Assembly: GCF_001613085.1 (NCBI RefSeq) | Contig: NZ_BDBR01000058.1 | Location: 1-58,508 of the forward strand | Direction: 5' to 3' | From: Nocardia salmonicida NBRC 13393 | Lineage (GTDB): Bacteria; Actinomycetota; Actinomycetes; Mycobacteriales; Mycobacteriaceae | DNA length: 58,508 bases | Shown: positions 30,527 to 38,805 of the stretch, piece by piece | How positions within the stretch are numbered: the first letter of the stretch is position 1 | Layout of the letters: every line of letters starts with the position of its first letter | Position numbers and translations under genes: made by a program | The notes under the pieces: model-generated | Databases searched by the model: none | Told to the model about the DNA's origin: nothing | The model's input: only the letters and a program-made list of their open reading frames with translations

Positions 30527-31213
30527 ATGCGAAGGCTGCGCGTCGCTTACCTGGCGGCGGCGGCGGTCACCGTGTTCGGTGCCGTCACCGGCCGCGACCG
30601 CCTGCAATGGGTCGCCAAGCCACTGCTGATGCCGCTGCTCGCCGCCGACACGGTGACCAGCGGCGTCGAGCTGGATCCGGCCGAGCGTCGGTTGCTGCTC
30701 GGCTCGTTGGCCGCGGCCACCGTGGGTGACGTGCTGCTCCTCGATCCCGACGACGACCGCCGCCTCATCGCGGGCGCGTCGTCGTTCGCGGTCATGCAAA
30801 CCGGCTACTCCCTGCTGTGGTGGAAACGGGGCGCCCGCCCGCGCCCTGAGATCGCCCTACCTCGAGTGGTGGCCTGGGTCGGCGCTGCGGGCCTGCTGCG
30901 CGCCAAAGCCCCGAACCTCGTCGTCCCGCTCACCGCCTACGGTGCGACGTTGGGCACGGCCGCGACGCTCGCTTCGGATCCAGCTCTCGCCCCGGATGCG
31001 AAAAACATCGCGGGCCTGAACATTCCGAACGCGGACCCACGCAGCGGCTACGGTCTCGGCGCCCTGCTGTTCACGATTTCGGACGGACTGATCGTCCTGC
31101 GCCGCCTGTTCGCCCGCGACGATCGCACCCGCCGGATCACCGAGGGCGCCATTCTGGCCACCTACACCGCCGCGCAATACCTGCTCACGGAGCCGCCGCC
31201 CCAGCACCGCTGA
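30527..31213 (+). CDS. YhhN-family membrane protein (lysoplasmalogenase-like)
   Basis: 228 residues with about seven hydrophobic segments. YhhN family features are seen: KPLLMPLLA near the start, GDVLLLDPDDD in the middle and FTISDGLIVLRRL near the end, whose acidic residues are conserved in the family. Mammalian relatives (TMEM86) hydrolyse lysoplasmalogen vinyl ethers; bacterial substrates are mostly untested. One base separates it from the KAS III gene, so it is co-transcribed with it. Confidence 0.8.
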   Translation: MRRLRVAYLAAAAVTVFGAVTGRDRLQWVAKPLLMPLLAADTVTSGVELDPAERRLLLGSLAAATVGDVLLLDPDDDRRLIAGASSFAVMQTGYSLLWWKRGARPRPEIALPRVVAWVGAAGLLRAKAPNLVVPLTAYGATLGTAATLASDPALAPDAKNIAGLNIPNADPRSGYGLGALLFTISDGLIVLRRLFARDDRTRRITEGAILATYTAAQYLLTEPPPQHR

Positions 31214-31309
31214 TTTCGCGGATACATGGGAGGTGGCACAGCAGGCACCGTCACACGGCGCTTACCTCTGTGTTGTCGCGATGCAACACCTCGCGCGCAC
31301 GCTTCCTAG

Positions 31310-32323
31310 ATGAGCGGGGAAGCGCAGTTCATCGAGGTGCACGGGTATCGCCGGGCGTTCAGGATGGCCGGAACCGGTCCGCCGCTGCTGCTCATCCACG
31401 GCATCACCGACAGCTCCCTGACCTGGGCGCCGGTTTTCGACGCGCTGGCCGAGCACTACACCGTGATCGCGCCCGACCTGCTCGGCCACGGTGACTCGGA
31501 TAAACCGCGTGGCGACTACGCCGTGGCGGCCTATGCCAACGGCATGCGCGATCTGCTCAGCATCCTCGGGATCGAGCGGATCACTGTCGTCGGGCACTCC
31601 CTCGGCGGCGGGGTGGCCATGCAGTTCGCCTATCAGTTCCCCGAGAAGGTGGAGCGGATCGCGCTGGTGTGCCCGGCGGGGATGGGTGCGGGCGTGCATC
31701 CCGCTTTTCGGCTCGCGACGCTGGCGGGCGCGGGCCCAGCGCTGAAGGCGATCACCAGTTGGCCGGTGCGCACCGCCGTGCGCGCCGCGATCCCGGTGGT
31801 GACGGCGGCGGGTGGACTCGGCCTCGGCCCCGACGCCGAATACGTGCTCAGCCTCTACGGCCACCTCTCCGACGCCGGCGCCCGCAATGCCTTTCTGCGC
31901 ACCATTCGCGCCGCCGCCGACCGTCGCGGCCAGACCATCACCATGCTCGACCGCGGCTACCTCGCCGCCCACCTCCCGACGCTGGTCGTCGGCGGCACCC
32001 GCGACACCGTCATCCCGTCGGGTCACGCCGATCGCGCCCACCGCGCCTTCCCTGGCAGTCGCATCGAAATCTTCGTCGGCGCGGGCCATTTCCCCCACCA
32101 CTTCGACCCGACCCGCTTCGTCGAACTGATCCTCTCCTTCATCGCGGAGACCGAGCCCGCGGTCTTCGACCCCCTCCGCTGGCAGCGCACTCTCCGCCGC
32201 GGCCGCCCGATCGTCGGCCTCCCGTCACCCACACCGTCGAACGCGCCCGTGCCGTCGGTCGAGCCCGCACCGTCGGTCGAGCCCGCGCCCACGGACACAC
32301 CCGCGCTCACAGCACCAGGATGA
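31310..32323 (+). CDS. Alpha/beta hydrolase
   Basis: 337 residues. Oxyanion region LLIHGITDSSLTW, nucleophile elbow GHSLGGGVAMQ (Ser), Asp in LVVGGTRDTVIP and His in GAGHFPHH complete the triad. A C-terminal extension of about 55 residues after the fold is Pro-rich with the duplicated unit PSVEPA, unusual for the family. The role could be hydrolysis of an ester or lipid; nothing narrower is supported. The 3' end overlaps the converging gene by 17 bases. Confidence 0.85.
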   Translation: MSGEAQFIEVHGYRRAFRMAGTGPPLLLIHGITDSSLTWAPVFDALAEHYTVIAPDLLGHGDSDKPRGDYAVAAYANGMRDLLSILGIERITVVGHSLGGGVAMQFAYQFPEKVERIALVCPAGMGAGVHPAFRLATLAGAGPALKAITSWPVRTAVRAAIPVVTAAGGLGLGPDAEYVLSLYGHLSDAGARNAFLRTIRAAADRRGQTITMLDRGYLAAHLPTLVVGGTRDTVIPSGHADRAHRAFPGSRIEIFVGAGHFPHHFDPTRFVELILSFIAETEPAVFDPLRWQRTLRRGRPIVGLPSPTPSNAPVPSVEPAPSVEPAPTDTPALTAPG

Positions 32324-32765
32324 TCCGATCGCGGTCCTGCGGGTCCACCCGAATCGGAACTGTCTCTCCCACAACCATTCTCGCCTTGTGTACCGGCATC
32401 ACATCCACCACGATCGTCCCGTGGTAGCTCTCGGCCCCCGGCACCGTGAGCTCCACATCGAACTCGGTCAGTTCACTCGCGTGATCGGTCCGACTCAACG
32501 GATGCACCCCATCGATCCGCGCCCACCCCTCCAGCCCGTGCTTGCGCAGCTGCCGATCCGCCCGCGTCGGCATCGAAGCCCACGCCATCGCGATCCCGCA
32601 CGCCGAGCCGAACAACCCGACCATGATCATCACCTGATACGGCAGGGTCCCCGGCGGTGCGTGAGGAGCCAACCACGCCAGCCACACCGCGAGCGCGATC
32701 AGATACCCCGCCACGACGCCGATCAGCGCCCGCGATACCCGCTCATGATCCATCTCGCTCACCAC
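32307..32765 (-). CDS. Two-helix membrane protein with a beta domain
   Basis: 152 residues. Two membrane helices (ALIGVVAGYLIALAVWLAWL and YQVMIMVGLFGSACGIAMAW) are followed by a cytosolic beta-rich domain (GWARIDGVHPLSRTDHASEL ... PGAESYHGTIVVDVMP). The pattern resembles DUF3592-like proteins, which I state only as a resemblance. GTG 32765 or ATG 32753 may be the start. It overlaps the converging hydrolase gene at its 3' end. Confidence 0.6.
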   Translation of the reverse strand: MVSEMDHERVSRALIGVVAGYLIALAVWLAWLAPHAPPGTLPYQVMIMVGLFGSACGIAMAWASMPTRADRQLRKHGLEGWARIDGVHPLSRTDHASELTEFDVELTVPGAESYHGTIVVDVMPVHKARMVVGETVPIRVDPQDRDRIILVL

Positions 32766-32824
32766 CCGAAGTCGGTGTTCTTCCAGGGTAAGCGCCCTGC
32801 GGCCGCCGCGATTACCCTTGGTCC

Positions 32825-33127
32825 ATGAGCTATCCGCCCCAGGGCTATTACCCGCGCCCGCCGGAGCACCCCGAGTCGACGACGGTCCTCATCCTCGGCA
32901 TCCTCGGACTGGCCCTGTGCGGCCTGTGTGCCCCGTTCGCCTGGGTGAAGGGGCGCAAGGTCGTCGCCGAGATCGATGCCTCCGGTGGGCAGATCGGTGG
33001 CCGCTCACAGGCCAACGCCGGCTACGTCATGGGCATCGTCGGCAGCTGCGTCCTCGGTGTGTCGATCCTCGTCGTGGCCGGTTCGGTGCTGCTGCTGGTA
33101 ATGACGGCCGATTCTTCGACCTACTGA
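32825..33127 (+). CDS. DUF4190-type small membrane protein
   Basis: 100 residues: a Pro/Tyr-rich N-terminus (SYPPQGYYPRPPEHP), a first membrane helix (VLILGILGLALCGLCAPFAW), a loop KGRKVVAEIDASGGQIGGRS and a second helix (YVMGIVGSCVLGVSILVVAG). The helix-loop-helix with the GxxxA loop is the DUF4190 pattern. Function unknown. It lies 21 bases before the trmH-like gene. Confidence 0.75.
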   Translation: MSYPPQGYYPRPPEHPESTTVLILGILGLALCGLCAPFAWVKGRKVVAEIDASGGQIGGRSQANAGYVMGIVGSCVLGVSILVVAGSVLLLVMTADSSTY

Positions 33128-33148
33128 GCTCCCACCTAGCATTGCCGG

Positions 33149-33814
33149 GTGAATGAACCAGAGGTCGCGGGCCCGACCGAGTGGGGCGAGCACCCGCACG
33201 GCCTCGGTCCGTGGGAGCAGGAATACGACACTCCCGCCCCTGCCGACGCCCGCTATGACCCCGTCCTGCTGGCCGAAGGCGACCGCCGCAATGTCGTCGA
33301 CGCCTACCGCTACTGGACCCGCGAGGCGATCGTCGCCGACATCGATGCCCGCCGGTTCCCTTTCCACGTGGCCATCGAGAACTTCGGCCACGACGCCAAT
33401 ATCGGCACCGTCGTGCGCACCGCCAACGCCTTCGCCGCGGCGGCGGTACACATCGTCGGCAGGCGGCGCTGGAACCGCCGCGGCGCCATGGTCACCGATC
33501 GCTATCAGCACCTCGTCCACCACAGCGACCTCGCTGAACTGCGTGAATTCGCCACGCGCGAGGGTCTGACGGTTGTTGCCGTCGACAATGTGCCCGGCGC
33601 GGTCCCGCTGGAAACAGCCGATCTGCCGCGCAACTGCCTGCTGCTGTTCGGCCAGGAGGGCCCCGGCGTCAGTGATGACGCGAAAGACGCAGCGGCCCTG
33701 ACTGTTTCGATCGCCCAGTTCGGATCCACCCGCAGCATCAACGCCGGTGTGGCCGCGGGCATCGCCATGCACGCCTGGATCCGTCAACACGCCGACCTGT
33801 CCGCGGCCTGGTAA
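33149..33814 (+). CDS. TrmH/SpoU-family RNA 2'-O-methyltransferase
   Basis: 221 residues. Motif 1 (NFGHDANIGTVVRTANAFAA), motif 2 (LLLFGQEGPGVSDDA) and motif 3 (STRSINAGVAAGIAMHAWI) of the SPOUT knot fold are intact, so it binds S-adenosylmethionine and methylates a ribose in tRNA or rRNA. The exact nucleotide cannot be told from sequence. The position corresponds to Rv0380c of M. tuberculosis. GTG 33149 is used. Confidence 0.9.
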   Translation: MNEPEVAGPTEWGEHPHGLGPWEQEYDTPAPADARYDPVLLAEGDRRNVVDAYRYWTREAIVADIDARRFPFHVAIENFGHDANIGTVVRTANAFAAAAVHIVGRRRWNRRGAMVTDRYQHLVHHSDLAELREFATREGLTVVAVDNVPGAVPLETADLPRNCLLLFGQEGPGVSDDAKDAAALTVSIAQFGSTRSINAGVAAGIAMHAWIRQHADLSAAW

Positions 33815-33858
33815 CGGAATGGGCACGGAATGTCGGTACCACCTGGCACCATGGAGCC

Positions 33859-35037
33859 ATGACCTCGCGCAGCGGCCGGCGCCCCCAGCCCACTGATCGC
33901 GCCGGATCCATGCCCACCCCGGCGCTGTGGTCCGAGCGTGCCGATATGGCCGAGTCCGCGATCATCTCGCGGCATCTGCGAATGCTATGGGGTTGTCCCG
34001 GAACGGAATTGGGTGTTGTCGGCTGGCCGGCGACCCGCCGCGAACGGGGCTTCGCGGGCTGGCACTACTGGTGGCAGGCCCACCTGCTCGATGTGGCGGT
34101 CGACGCCGCCAATCGCGTGCCCACCCCCGCCCGGCGCAGGCGCATCGGCGCGATCGCCCGCGCCATCCGGCTGCGCAACCTCACCGGCTGGACCAACCGC
34201 TACTACGACGACATGGCCTGGCTGGCCATCGCACTGGAACGCGCCGAGCGTACCCAGGAACTCACCTCGGCCCGCAGCGGGCTGCTCGCCCTGGAACAGA
34301 AGCTCTACGGCGCCTGGGAACCCGAGGTCGGCGGCGGCATTCCGTGGCGGATCAAATCGGACTTCTTCAATGCCCCCGCCAACGGCCCGGCAGGCATCGC
34401 CCTCTTGCGCCTCGGTCGCGTGGAGCGCGCCCGCGAGATGGCCGACTGGATCGACGCCACCCTCCGCGACTCCGAATCCGGCCTGATCCTCGACGGCATC
34501 CACCTACCTTCCGGTGAGATCGAACGTCCGGTGTTCAGCTACTGCCAGGGTGTCGTCCTCGGCCTGGAAGCCGAGCTGGCTGTGCACACCGACGACGACG
34601 AACGTCACATCGAACGGGTCAGCTCACTGCTGGCCGCGGTGGAAGAACACATGACCACCCGCCTGGTGATCAACGGCGGCGGCGGCGGTGACGGCGGCCT
34701 GTTCAACGGCGTGCTGGCGCGCTACCTCGCCGTGGTCGCCCTGATGTTGCCAGGCGAGGGCAAGCAGGCCGAAACCGATCGGCGCACCGCCGCTGCCATC
34801 GTCAAAGCCTCGGCCACCGCCGCCTGGGCCAATCGGCTCGAGGTCGAGGGCGAGCCGCTGTTCGGGTACGACTGGTGCAAACCGGCTCGGCTACCCGGCG
34901 GCACGGCGGGCGCGGGCAAGTTCACCCCGGGCGGTTCGGTGACGGCCTCGGCGGTGCCGGAACGCGACTTGTCCGTGCAGCTGGCCGGCTGGATGCTGAT
35001 GGAAGCGGCCTACCAGGTCAGCGCGGCCGGGCTGTAG
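33859..35037 (+). CDS. Glycoside hydrolase family 76-like protein
   Basis: 392 residues with (alpha/alpha)6-barrel character. TGWTNRYYDDMAWLAIALERA contains the paired Asp of GH76 endo-alpha-1,6-mannanases, and GGGIPWRIKSDFFNAPANGPA and EIERPVFSYCQGVVLGLEAEL are family segments. No signal peptide is present, so it may act in the cytosol on mannan or lipomannan fragments; mycolata make alpha-1,6-mannan-based lipoglycans. The position corresponds to Rv0365c. The stop is one base from the converging DedA gene. Confidence 0.82.
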   Translation: MTSRSGRRPQPTDRAGSMPTPALWSERADMAESAIISRHLRMLWGCPGTELGVVGWPATRRERGFAGWHYWWQAHLLDVAVDAANRVPTPARRRRIGAIARAIRLRNLTGWTNRYYDDMAWLAIALERAERTQELTSARSGLLALEQKLYGAWEPEVGGGIPWRIKSDFFNAPANGPAGIALLRLGRVERAREMADWIDATLRDSESGLILDGIHLPSGEIERPVFSYCQGVVLGLEAELAVHTDDDERHIERVSSLLAAVEEHMTTRLVINGGGGGDGGLFNGVLARYLAVVALMLPGEGKQAETDRRTAAAIVKASATAAWANRLEVEGEPLFGYDWCKPARLPGGTAGAGKFTPGGSVTASAVPERDLSVQLAGWMLMEAAYQVSAAGL

Positions 35038-35038
35038 C

Positions 35039-35731
35039 TCAGCGCTCGGCGTCGCCCGCGATGCTCGGCTCGAGGTCGTAATCGTCGACCGGTCGCGCCA
35101 TCTCCTGGCGATAGTGCCGGATGCCGAGGAGGGTGCCGATGATCAGACCCACGATCAGCGTGCCGATCACGACGGGCATCAGCCACGGCACCTGCTCGAG
35201 GAACTCGCCCGCGTAATACCCGATCAACAACAGCACCGGCGCCCAGATTATCGCGCCGAGCGTGCTGGCGACGGTGTAGCGCCGGTGATCCATCCCGGCC
35301 GCGCCCGCCACCATCGGGCACAGCGTGCGCACCCACGGAATCCATCGGGCCACCAGCACCGCGAGGAACCCGTGCCGTTCGAGCAGACCGGTGACCTTGG
35401 CCAGATTCTTGGTGTTGATATAGCGGCCGTTCTTACGCGCCACCAGGCGATGCCCGGTACGCGCCCCGACGACATAGCCCACTTGATTACCCGCGATCGC
35501 CGCGAGCATGGTGCCCACCGACAACGCCCAGACCTGCGCTTCGCCATTGGCATGCGAGGCGAGCACGATGCCCGCGGTGATCAGCATCGAATCACCGGGC
35601 AGGAACAGCCCGATGATGAACGCACATTCGAGAAAGACGAAAACGAGCACCACCGCGCAGACCACAGCGGGGCCTGCCGAGATCAGCGGATCGAAGCTGC
35701 CCATAGCGAGGGTCGACGGTACTGCGGTCAC
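35039..35731 (-). CDS. DedA-family membrane protein (first of a pair)
   Basis: 230 residues with about five hydrophobic segments. DedA features: LPGDSMLITAGIVLA near residue 45, GNQVGYVVGARTG, RHGFLAVLVARWIPWVRTLCPMVAGAAGM with conserved Arg and Pro. DedA proteins are proton-dependent and implicated in undecaprenyl-phosphate or phospholipid flipping. The start GTG 35731 lies five bases after the stop of the other DedA gene, so both are co-transcribed. A shorter start at the internal ATG (MGSFDPL) is possible. Confidence 0.88.
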   Translation of the reverse strand: MTAVPSTLAMGSFDPLISAGPAVVCAVVLVFVFLECAFIIGLFLPGDSMLITAGIVLASHANGEAQVWALSVGTMLAAIAGNQVGYVVGARTGHRLVARKNGRYINTKNLAKVTGLLERHGFLAVLVARWIPWVRTLCPMVAGAAGMDHRRYTVASTLGAIIWAPVLLLIGYYAGEFLEQVPWLMPVVIGTLIVGLIIGTLLGIRHYRQEMARPVDDYDLEPSIAGDAER

Positions 35732-35736
35732 AGGGA

Positions 35737-36468
35737 TCAGTGCGTCTCGTTCGTCGAAGCAGCCAGCTCGCCGCTCTGGGCCGACGCGGCCGGTGCGTTG
35801 CGGCGCTCGAGCACCTTCTTACCGACCGTGATGATCGCGGGCAGGATCGAGACGAACACGATCAGCAGGAAGATTCCCTCGATGTGGTCGCGGATGAACG
35901 GCACATTGCCGAGGAAGTAGCCCAGGATCGTGACGCCGCCACCCCACAGGACCGCGCCGACGATGTCGAACGCCACGTACTTGCGGTAGCTCATCTGCGA
36001 CACACCGGCCAGCACCGGCATGAACGTGCGCACGATCGGCACGAACCTGGCCAGGATGATGGTCTTGGGGCCGTGCTTCTCGAAGAACTCGTGCGTCTCG
36101 GTGACGTAGTGCTTCTTGAAGAAGCGGCTGTCTTCCTTGTTGAAGATGGCCGGACCGATCTTTCGGCCGATCCAATACGCACACTGGTCGCCGAGGAAGG
36201 CTGTGAGAATCACCAACGGTACGAGGACCCAGATCGAGAGGGTCGAGCCCGGTTGCGCGGCGAGCATGCCGCCGGTGAACAGCAGCGAGTCACCTGGCAG
36301 CAACGGGAACAGCAAACCGGTCTCGATGAAGACAATCGCCAGGATGGCGGGCAGCACCGCGTTCGCGAGCCAGGTCTCCTGGAGTAGATACATCGGGTCC
36401 AGCAACTGGGTCAACGCAAGGTTGGTCGTCACCGCATCGGATACCGCCAGCAAAGTCACGGCCCCCAC
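35737..36468 (-). CDS. DedA-family membrane protein (Rv0364-like)
   Basis: 243 residues. LLPGDSLLFTGGMLAA, GDQCAYWIGRKIGPAIF and FFEKHGPKTIILARFVPIVRTFMPVLAGVSQM are DedA signatures. The C-terminus has a Lys/Arg-rich cytosolic end. By position next to fba it corresponds to Rv0364. It is divergent from fba and precedes the second DedA gene in the same transcript. The two paralogues share the motif architecture but differ widely between motifs, so the duplication is old. Confidence 0.9.
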   Translation of the reverse strand: MGAVTLLAVSDAVTTNLALTQLLDPMYLLQETWLANAVLPAILAIVFIETGLLFPLLPGDSLLFTGGMLAAQPGSTLSIWVLVPLVILTAFLGDQCAYWIGRKIGPAIFNKEDSRFFKKHYVTETHEFFEKHGPKTIILARFVPIVRTFMPVLAGVSQMSYRKYVAFDIVGAVLWGGGVTILGYFLGNVPFIRDHIEGIFLLIVFVSILPAIITVGKKVLERRNAPAASAQSGELAASTNETH

Positions 36469-36542
36469 AGTACCGGTCCGATCTGTGACACGAGTGCCCT
36501 GCGGGTGAACCTCGGCCCACCGGGTGATCTCGCGTTCGCCTT

Positions 36543-36553
36543 CCTAATTTAGG
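36543..36553 (+). promoter_or_regulatory. AT-rich palindrome upstream of fba
   Basis: CCTAATTTAGG is a perfect 5-1-5 inverted repeat, 53 bases before the fba start, in a spacer that is otherwise GC-rich. It could be a -10 region (TAATTT) overlapped by an operator. Position and symmetry are the only evidence. Confidence 0.35.
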
Positions 36554-36605
36554 GTGTGGCCTGACAGAATTGGTTTTTGCTCCCCACAAGACGGAGGTCA
36601 CTGCT

Positions 36606-37643
36606 GTGCCTATCGCGACCCCGGAGGTCTACGCCGAGATGCTCGGCCGGGCCAAGGCGCACTCGTTCGCATTCCCGGCTATCAACTGCACCTCGTCGGA
36701 GACGATCAACGCCGCCATCAAGGGCTTCGCCGACGCCGGCAGTGACGGCATCATCCAGTTCTCCACCGGTGGCGCCGAATTCGCTTCGGGCCTCGGCGTG
36801 AAGGACATGGTCACCGGCGCGGTGGCGCTGGCCGAGTACGCGCACGTCATCGCCGCGAAGTACGACGTGACGATCGCGCTGCACACCGATCACTGCCCCA
36901 AGGACAAGCTGGACACCTACGTGCGTCCGCTGATCGCGATCTCGCAGGAGCGCGTGAACAACGGCCAGAACCCGCTGTTCCAGTCGCACATGTGGGACGG
37001 CTCGGCCATCCCGATCGACGAGAACCTCGAAATCGCCAAGGAACTGCTGAAGGCCTGTCAGTCGGCCAACATCATTCTCGAGGTCGAGATCGGTGTCGTC
37101 GGCGGCGAGGAAGACGGCGTCGAGGCCGAGATCAACGACAAGCTCTACACCTCGCCCGAGGACTTCCAGAAGACCATCGAGGCGCTCGGTGCGGGCGAGA
37201 ACGGGCAGTACCTGCTGGCCGCCACCTTCGGCAACGTGCACGGTGTGTACAAGCCGGGCAACGTGGTGCTCAAGCCCGAGGTGCTGGCCGAGGGCCAGCG
37301 CGTAGCCGCCGAGAAGCTGGGCCTCGAGTCCGGTGCGCAGCCGTTCGACTTCGTCTTCCACGGTGGTTCGGGCTCGCTGAAGTCCGAGATCGAGGACTCG
37401 CTGCGCTACGGCGTGGTGAAGATGAACGTCGACACCGACACCCAGTACGCCTTCACCCGCCCGGTCGCCGGTCACATGTTCGCCAACTACGACGGTGTGC
37501 TGAAGATCGACGGTGAGGTCGGCAACAAGAAGGTCTACGACCCGCGCAGCTACCTGAAGAAGGCCGAGGCTTCCATGGCCGAGCGCGTGACCGAGGCCTG
37601 CAACGACCTGAAGTCGGCCGGACGCTCCGTCAGCGGTTCCTGA
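36606..37643 (+). CDS. fba: Class II fructose-bisphosphate aldolase
   Basis: 345 residues, the zinc-dependent class II type. Zinc ligands and active-site segments are visible: ALHTDHCPKDKLD, EVEIGVVGGEEDG, GNVHGVYKPGNVV and FHGGSGSLKSEI. It cleaves fructose-1,6-bisphosphate to DHAP and glyceraldehyde-3-phosphate, and is the sole aldolase in many mycolata. The GTG at 36606 gives the mycobacterial N-terminus PIATPEVYAEML; a longer frame from 36570 would start within the leader. It corresponds to Rv0363c. Confidence 0.97.
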   Translation: MPIATPEVYAEMLGRAKAHSFAFPAINCTSSETINAAIKGFADAGSDGIIQFSTGGAEFASGLGVKDMVTGAVALAEYAHVIAAKYDVTIALHTDHCPKDKLDTYVRPLIAISQERVNNGQNPLFQSHMWDGSAIPIDENLEIAKELLKACQSANIILEVEIGVVGGEEDGVEAEINDKLYTSPEDFQKTIEALGAGENGQYLLAATFGNVHGVYKPGNVVLKPEVLAEGQRVAAEKLGLESGAQPFDFVFHGGSGSLKSEIEDSLRYGVVKMNVDTDTQYAFTRPVAGHMFANYDGVLKIDGEVGNKKVYDPRSYLKKAEASMAERVTEACNDLKSAGRSVSGS

Positions 37644-37661
37644 TTTTCGCACCAACAAACG

Positions 37662-37703
37662 GGGCCCGAGCTCATGAGTCTTGATGTCCGTGTGCTCGGG
37701 CCC
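37662..37703 (+). promoter_or_regulatory. Hairpin enclosing a start codon
   Basis: GGGCCCGAGC (37662-37671) pairs perfectly with GCTCGGGCCC (37694-37703) around a 22-base loop that holds the ATG at 37674. It starts 18 bases after the fba stop. It may end fba transcripts, hide the downstream start codon, or both. The right arm is also coding (Leu-Gly-Pro), so part of the match is constrained. Confidence 0.45.
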
Positions 37704-38792
37704 GTTCGACTGCTCGTCGGCGGCGAGCCGGTAGCGGTCGGCGGGCCCAAGCCGCGCGCTCTCCTTGCCGCGCTCACCGTCAATCGGCGGCGCGCGGTGT
37801 CTTCTGCTGTGCTTGCCGAGATGGTGTGGAACGAGGATCCGCCGGATTCCTACGCCGCCAGCCTGCAGGTGTTCGTGTCGAATATTCGCAAGGCACTGCG
37901 CAACGCGGGGATCGATTCGGCACAGGTGTTGCGGACCGAGGGCGCTGGGTATCGGCTCGAAATCCCCGACACCGCCTGTGATCTCGGCCGGTTCGAGAGC
38001 GCGCGCGAAGCCGGTACGCGGTGTTTGGACGTGGGCGACCACCCCGGTGCCGCCAATCTTTTCGGTGCGGCACTGCGGGAATGGACAGGGCGGGCGCTGG
38101 CCGATCTGGTCGGATTGCAGTTCGCCGACGGTTTCGCCACCGCGATGAACGAGGAGCGGCTGCTCGCCGTCTCCGCCCGCGTCGACGCTGAAATCGCCTG
38201 CGGACGCGCTTCTTCGGTGATCGGCGAGCTGGTGTCGATGACCAACGAACATCCGCTGCGCGAGCCGCTGTGGGGCCAGCTGATCACCGCGCTGTACCTA
38301 TCCGGGCGGCAGGCCGATGCGTTGGAGGCCTGCCGGCGGGTGCGGGGTGTGCTCGCCGAGGAGTTGGGCATCGATCCCGGAGCCGCGTTGATCGAGCTGG
38401 AGCGGCAGGTTCTGCGGCAGGAGCCGTTGAATGTGTTGGCTTCCAGGCGTTCTGATCAGGTGGCCGCGGCGATGACCGAGACTGTGACCGAGGTTCCGCA
38501 GTCGATCCGGAACGGCAATCTGCGATTCGCCGATGGGCGTACGCTGCCGATTCCGCACGGGGGGATCCGGATCGGCCGGATGACGGACAACGAGCTGGTG
38601 CTCGATGATCCGAAGGCCAGTCGGTATCACGCTCACATCATGCCCAGCCGGGCTGGGTTGTTGATCAAGGATCTGCACTCGGCCAACGGGGTCTATGTCA
38701 ATGAGGTGCCTATTGACAGTGGTGCGTTGTTGGCCGATGGGGATGTAATCCGTATCGGGGGAACTGTTTTGGTGTTTATCGCGGTGAAGTAG
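37674..38792 (+). CDS. SARP-type regulator with FHA domain (EmbR-like)
   Basis: 372 residues. An OmpR-like winged helix (VRVLGPVRLLVGGEPVAVGG, then LAEMVWNEDPPDSYAASLQV) is followed by a bacterial transcription activation domain to about residue 260 and a C-terminal FHA domain with GR (IRIGRMTD), S-x-x-H (ASRYHAHI) and SANGVYVN. This layout is that of mycobacterial EmbR, in which FHA binds phosphothreonine on its kinase PknH and the activator raises embCAB expression. No kinase or emb gene is in this window, so the target is not known and no gene symbol is assigned. It follows fba by 30 bases with a hairpin between. Confidence 0.85.
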   Translation: MSLDVRVLGPVRLLVGGEPVAVGGPKPRALLAALTVNRRRAVSSAVLAEMVWNEDPPDSYAASLQVFVSNIRKALRNAGIDSAQVLRTEGAGYRLEIPDTACDLGRFESAREAGTRCLDVGDHPGAANLFGAALREWTGRALADLVGLQFADGFATAMNEERLLAVSARVDAEIACGRASSVIGELVSMTNEHPLREPLWGQLITALYLSGRQADALEACRRVRGVLAEELGIDPGAALIELERQVLRQEPLNVLASRRSDQVAAAMTETVTEVPQSIRNGNLRFADGRTLPIPHGGIRIGRMTDNELVLDDPKASRYHAHIMPSRAGLLIKDLHSANGVYVNEVPIDSGALLADGDVIRIGGTVLVFIAVK

Positions 38793-38805
38793 GGGCGGCA
38801 GGGGT

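Noticed and set aside
31271..31290. TGTTG and CAACA repeat ahead of the alpha/beta hydrolase at 31310
   Set aside because: Arms of only five bases with an eight-base gap; too weak to call an operator.
36549..38252. Long minus-strand frame opposite fba and the SARP gene
   Set aside because: Spans two confidently identified genes in antisense with no recognisable protein.
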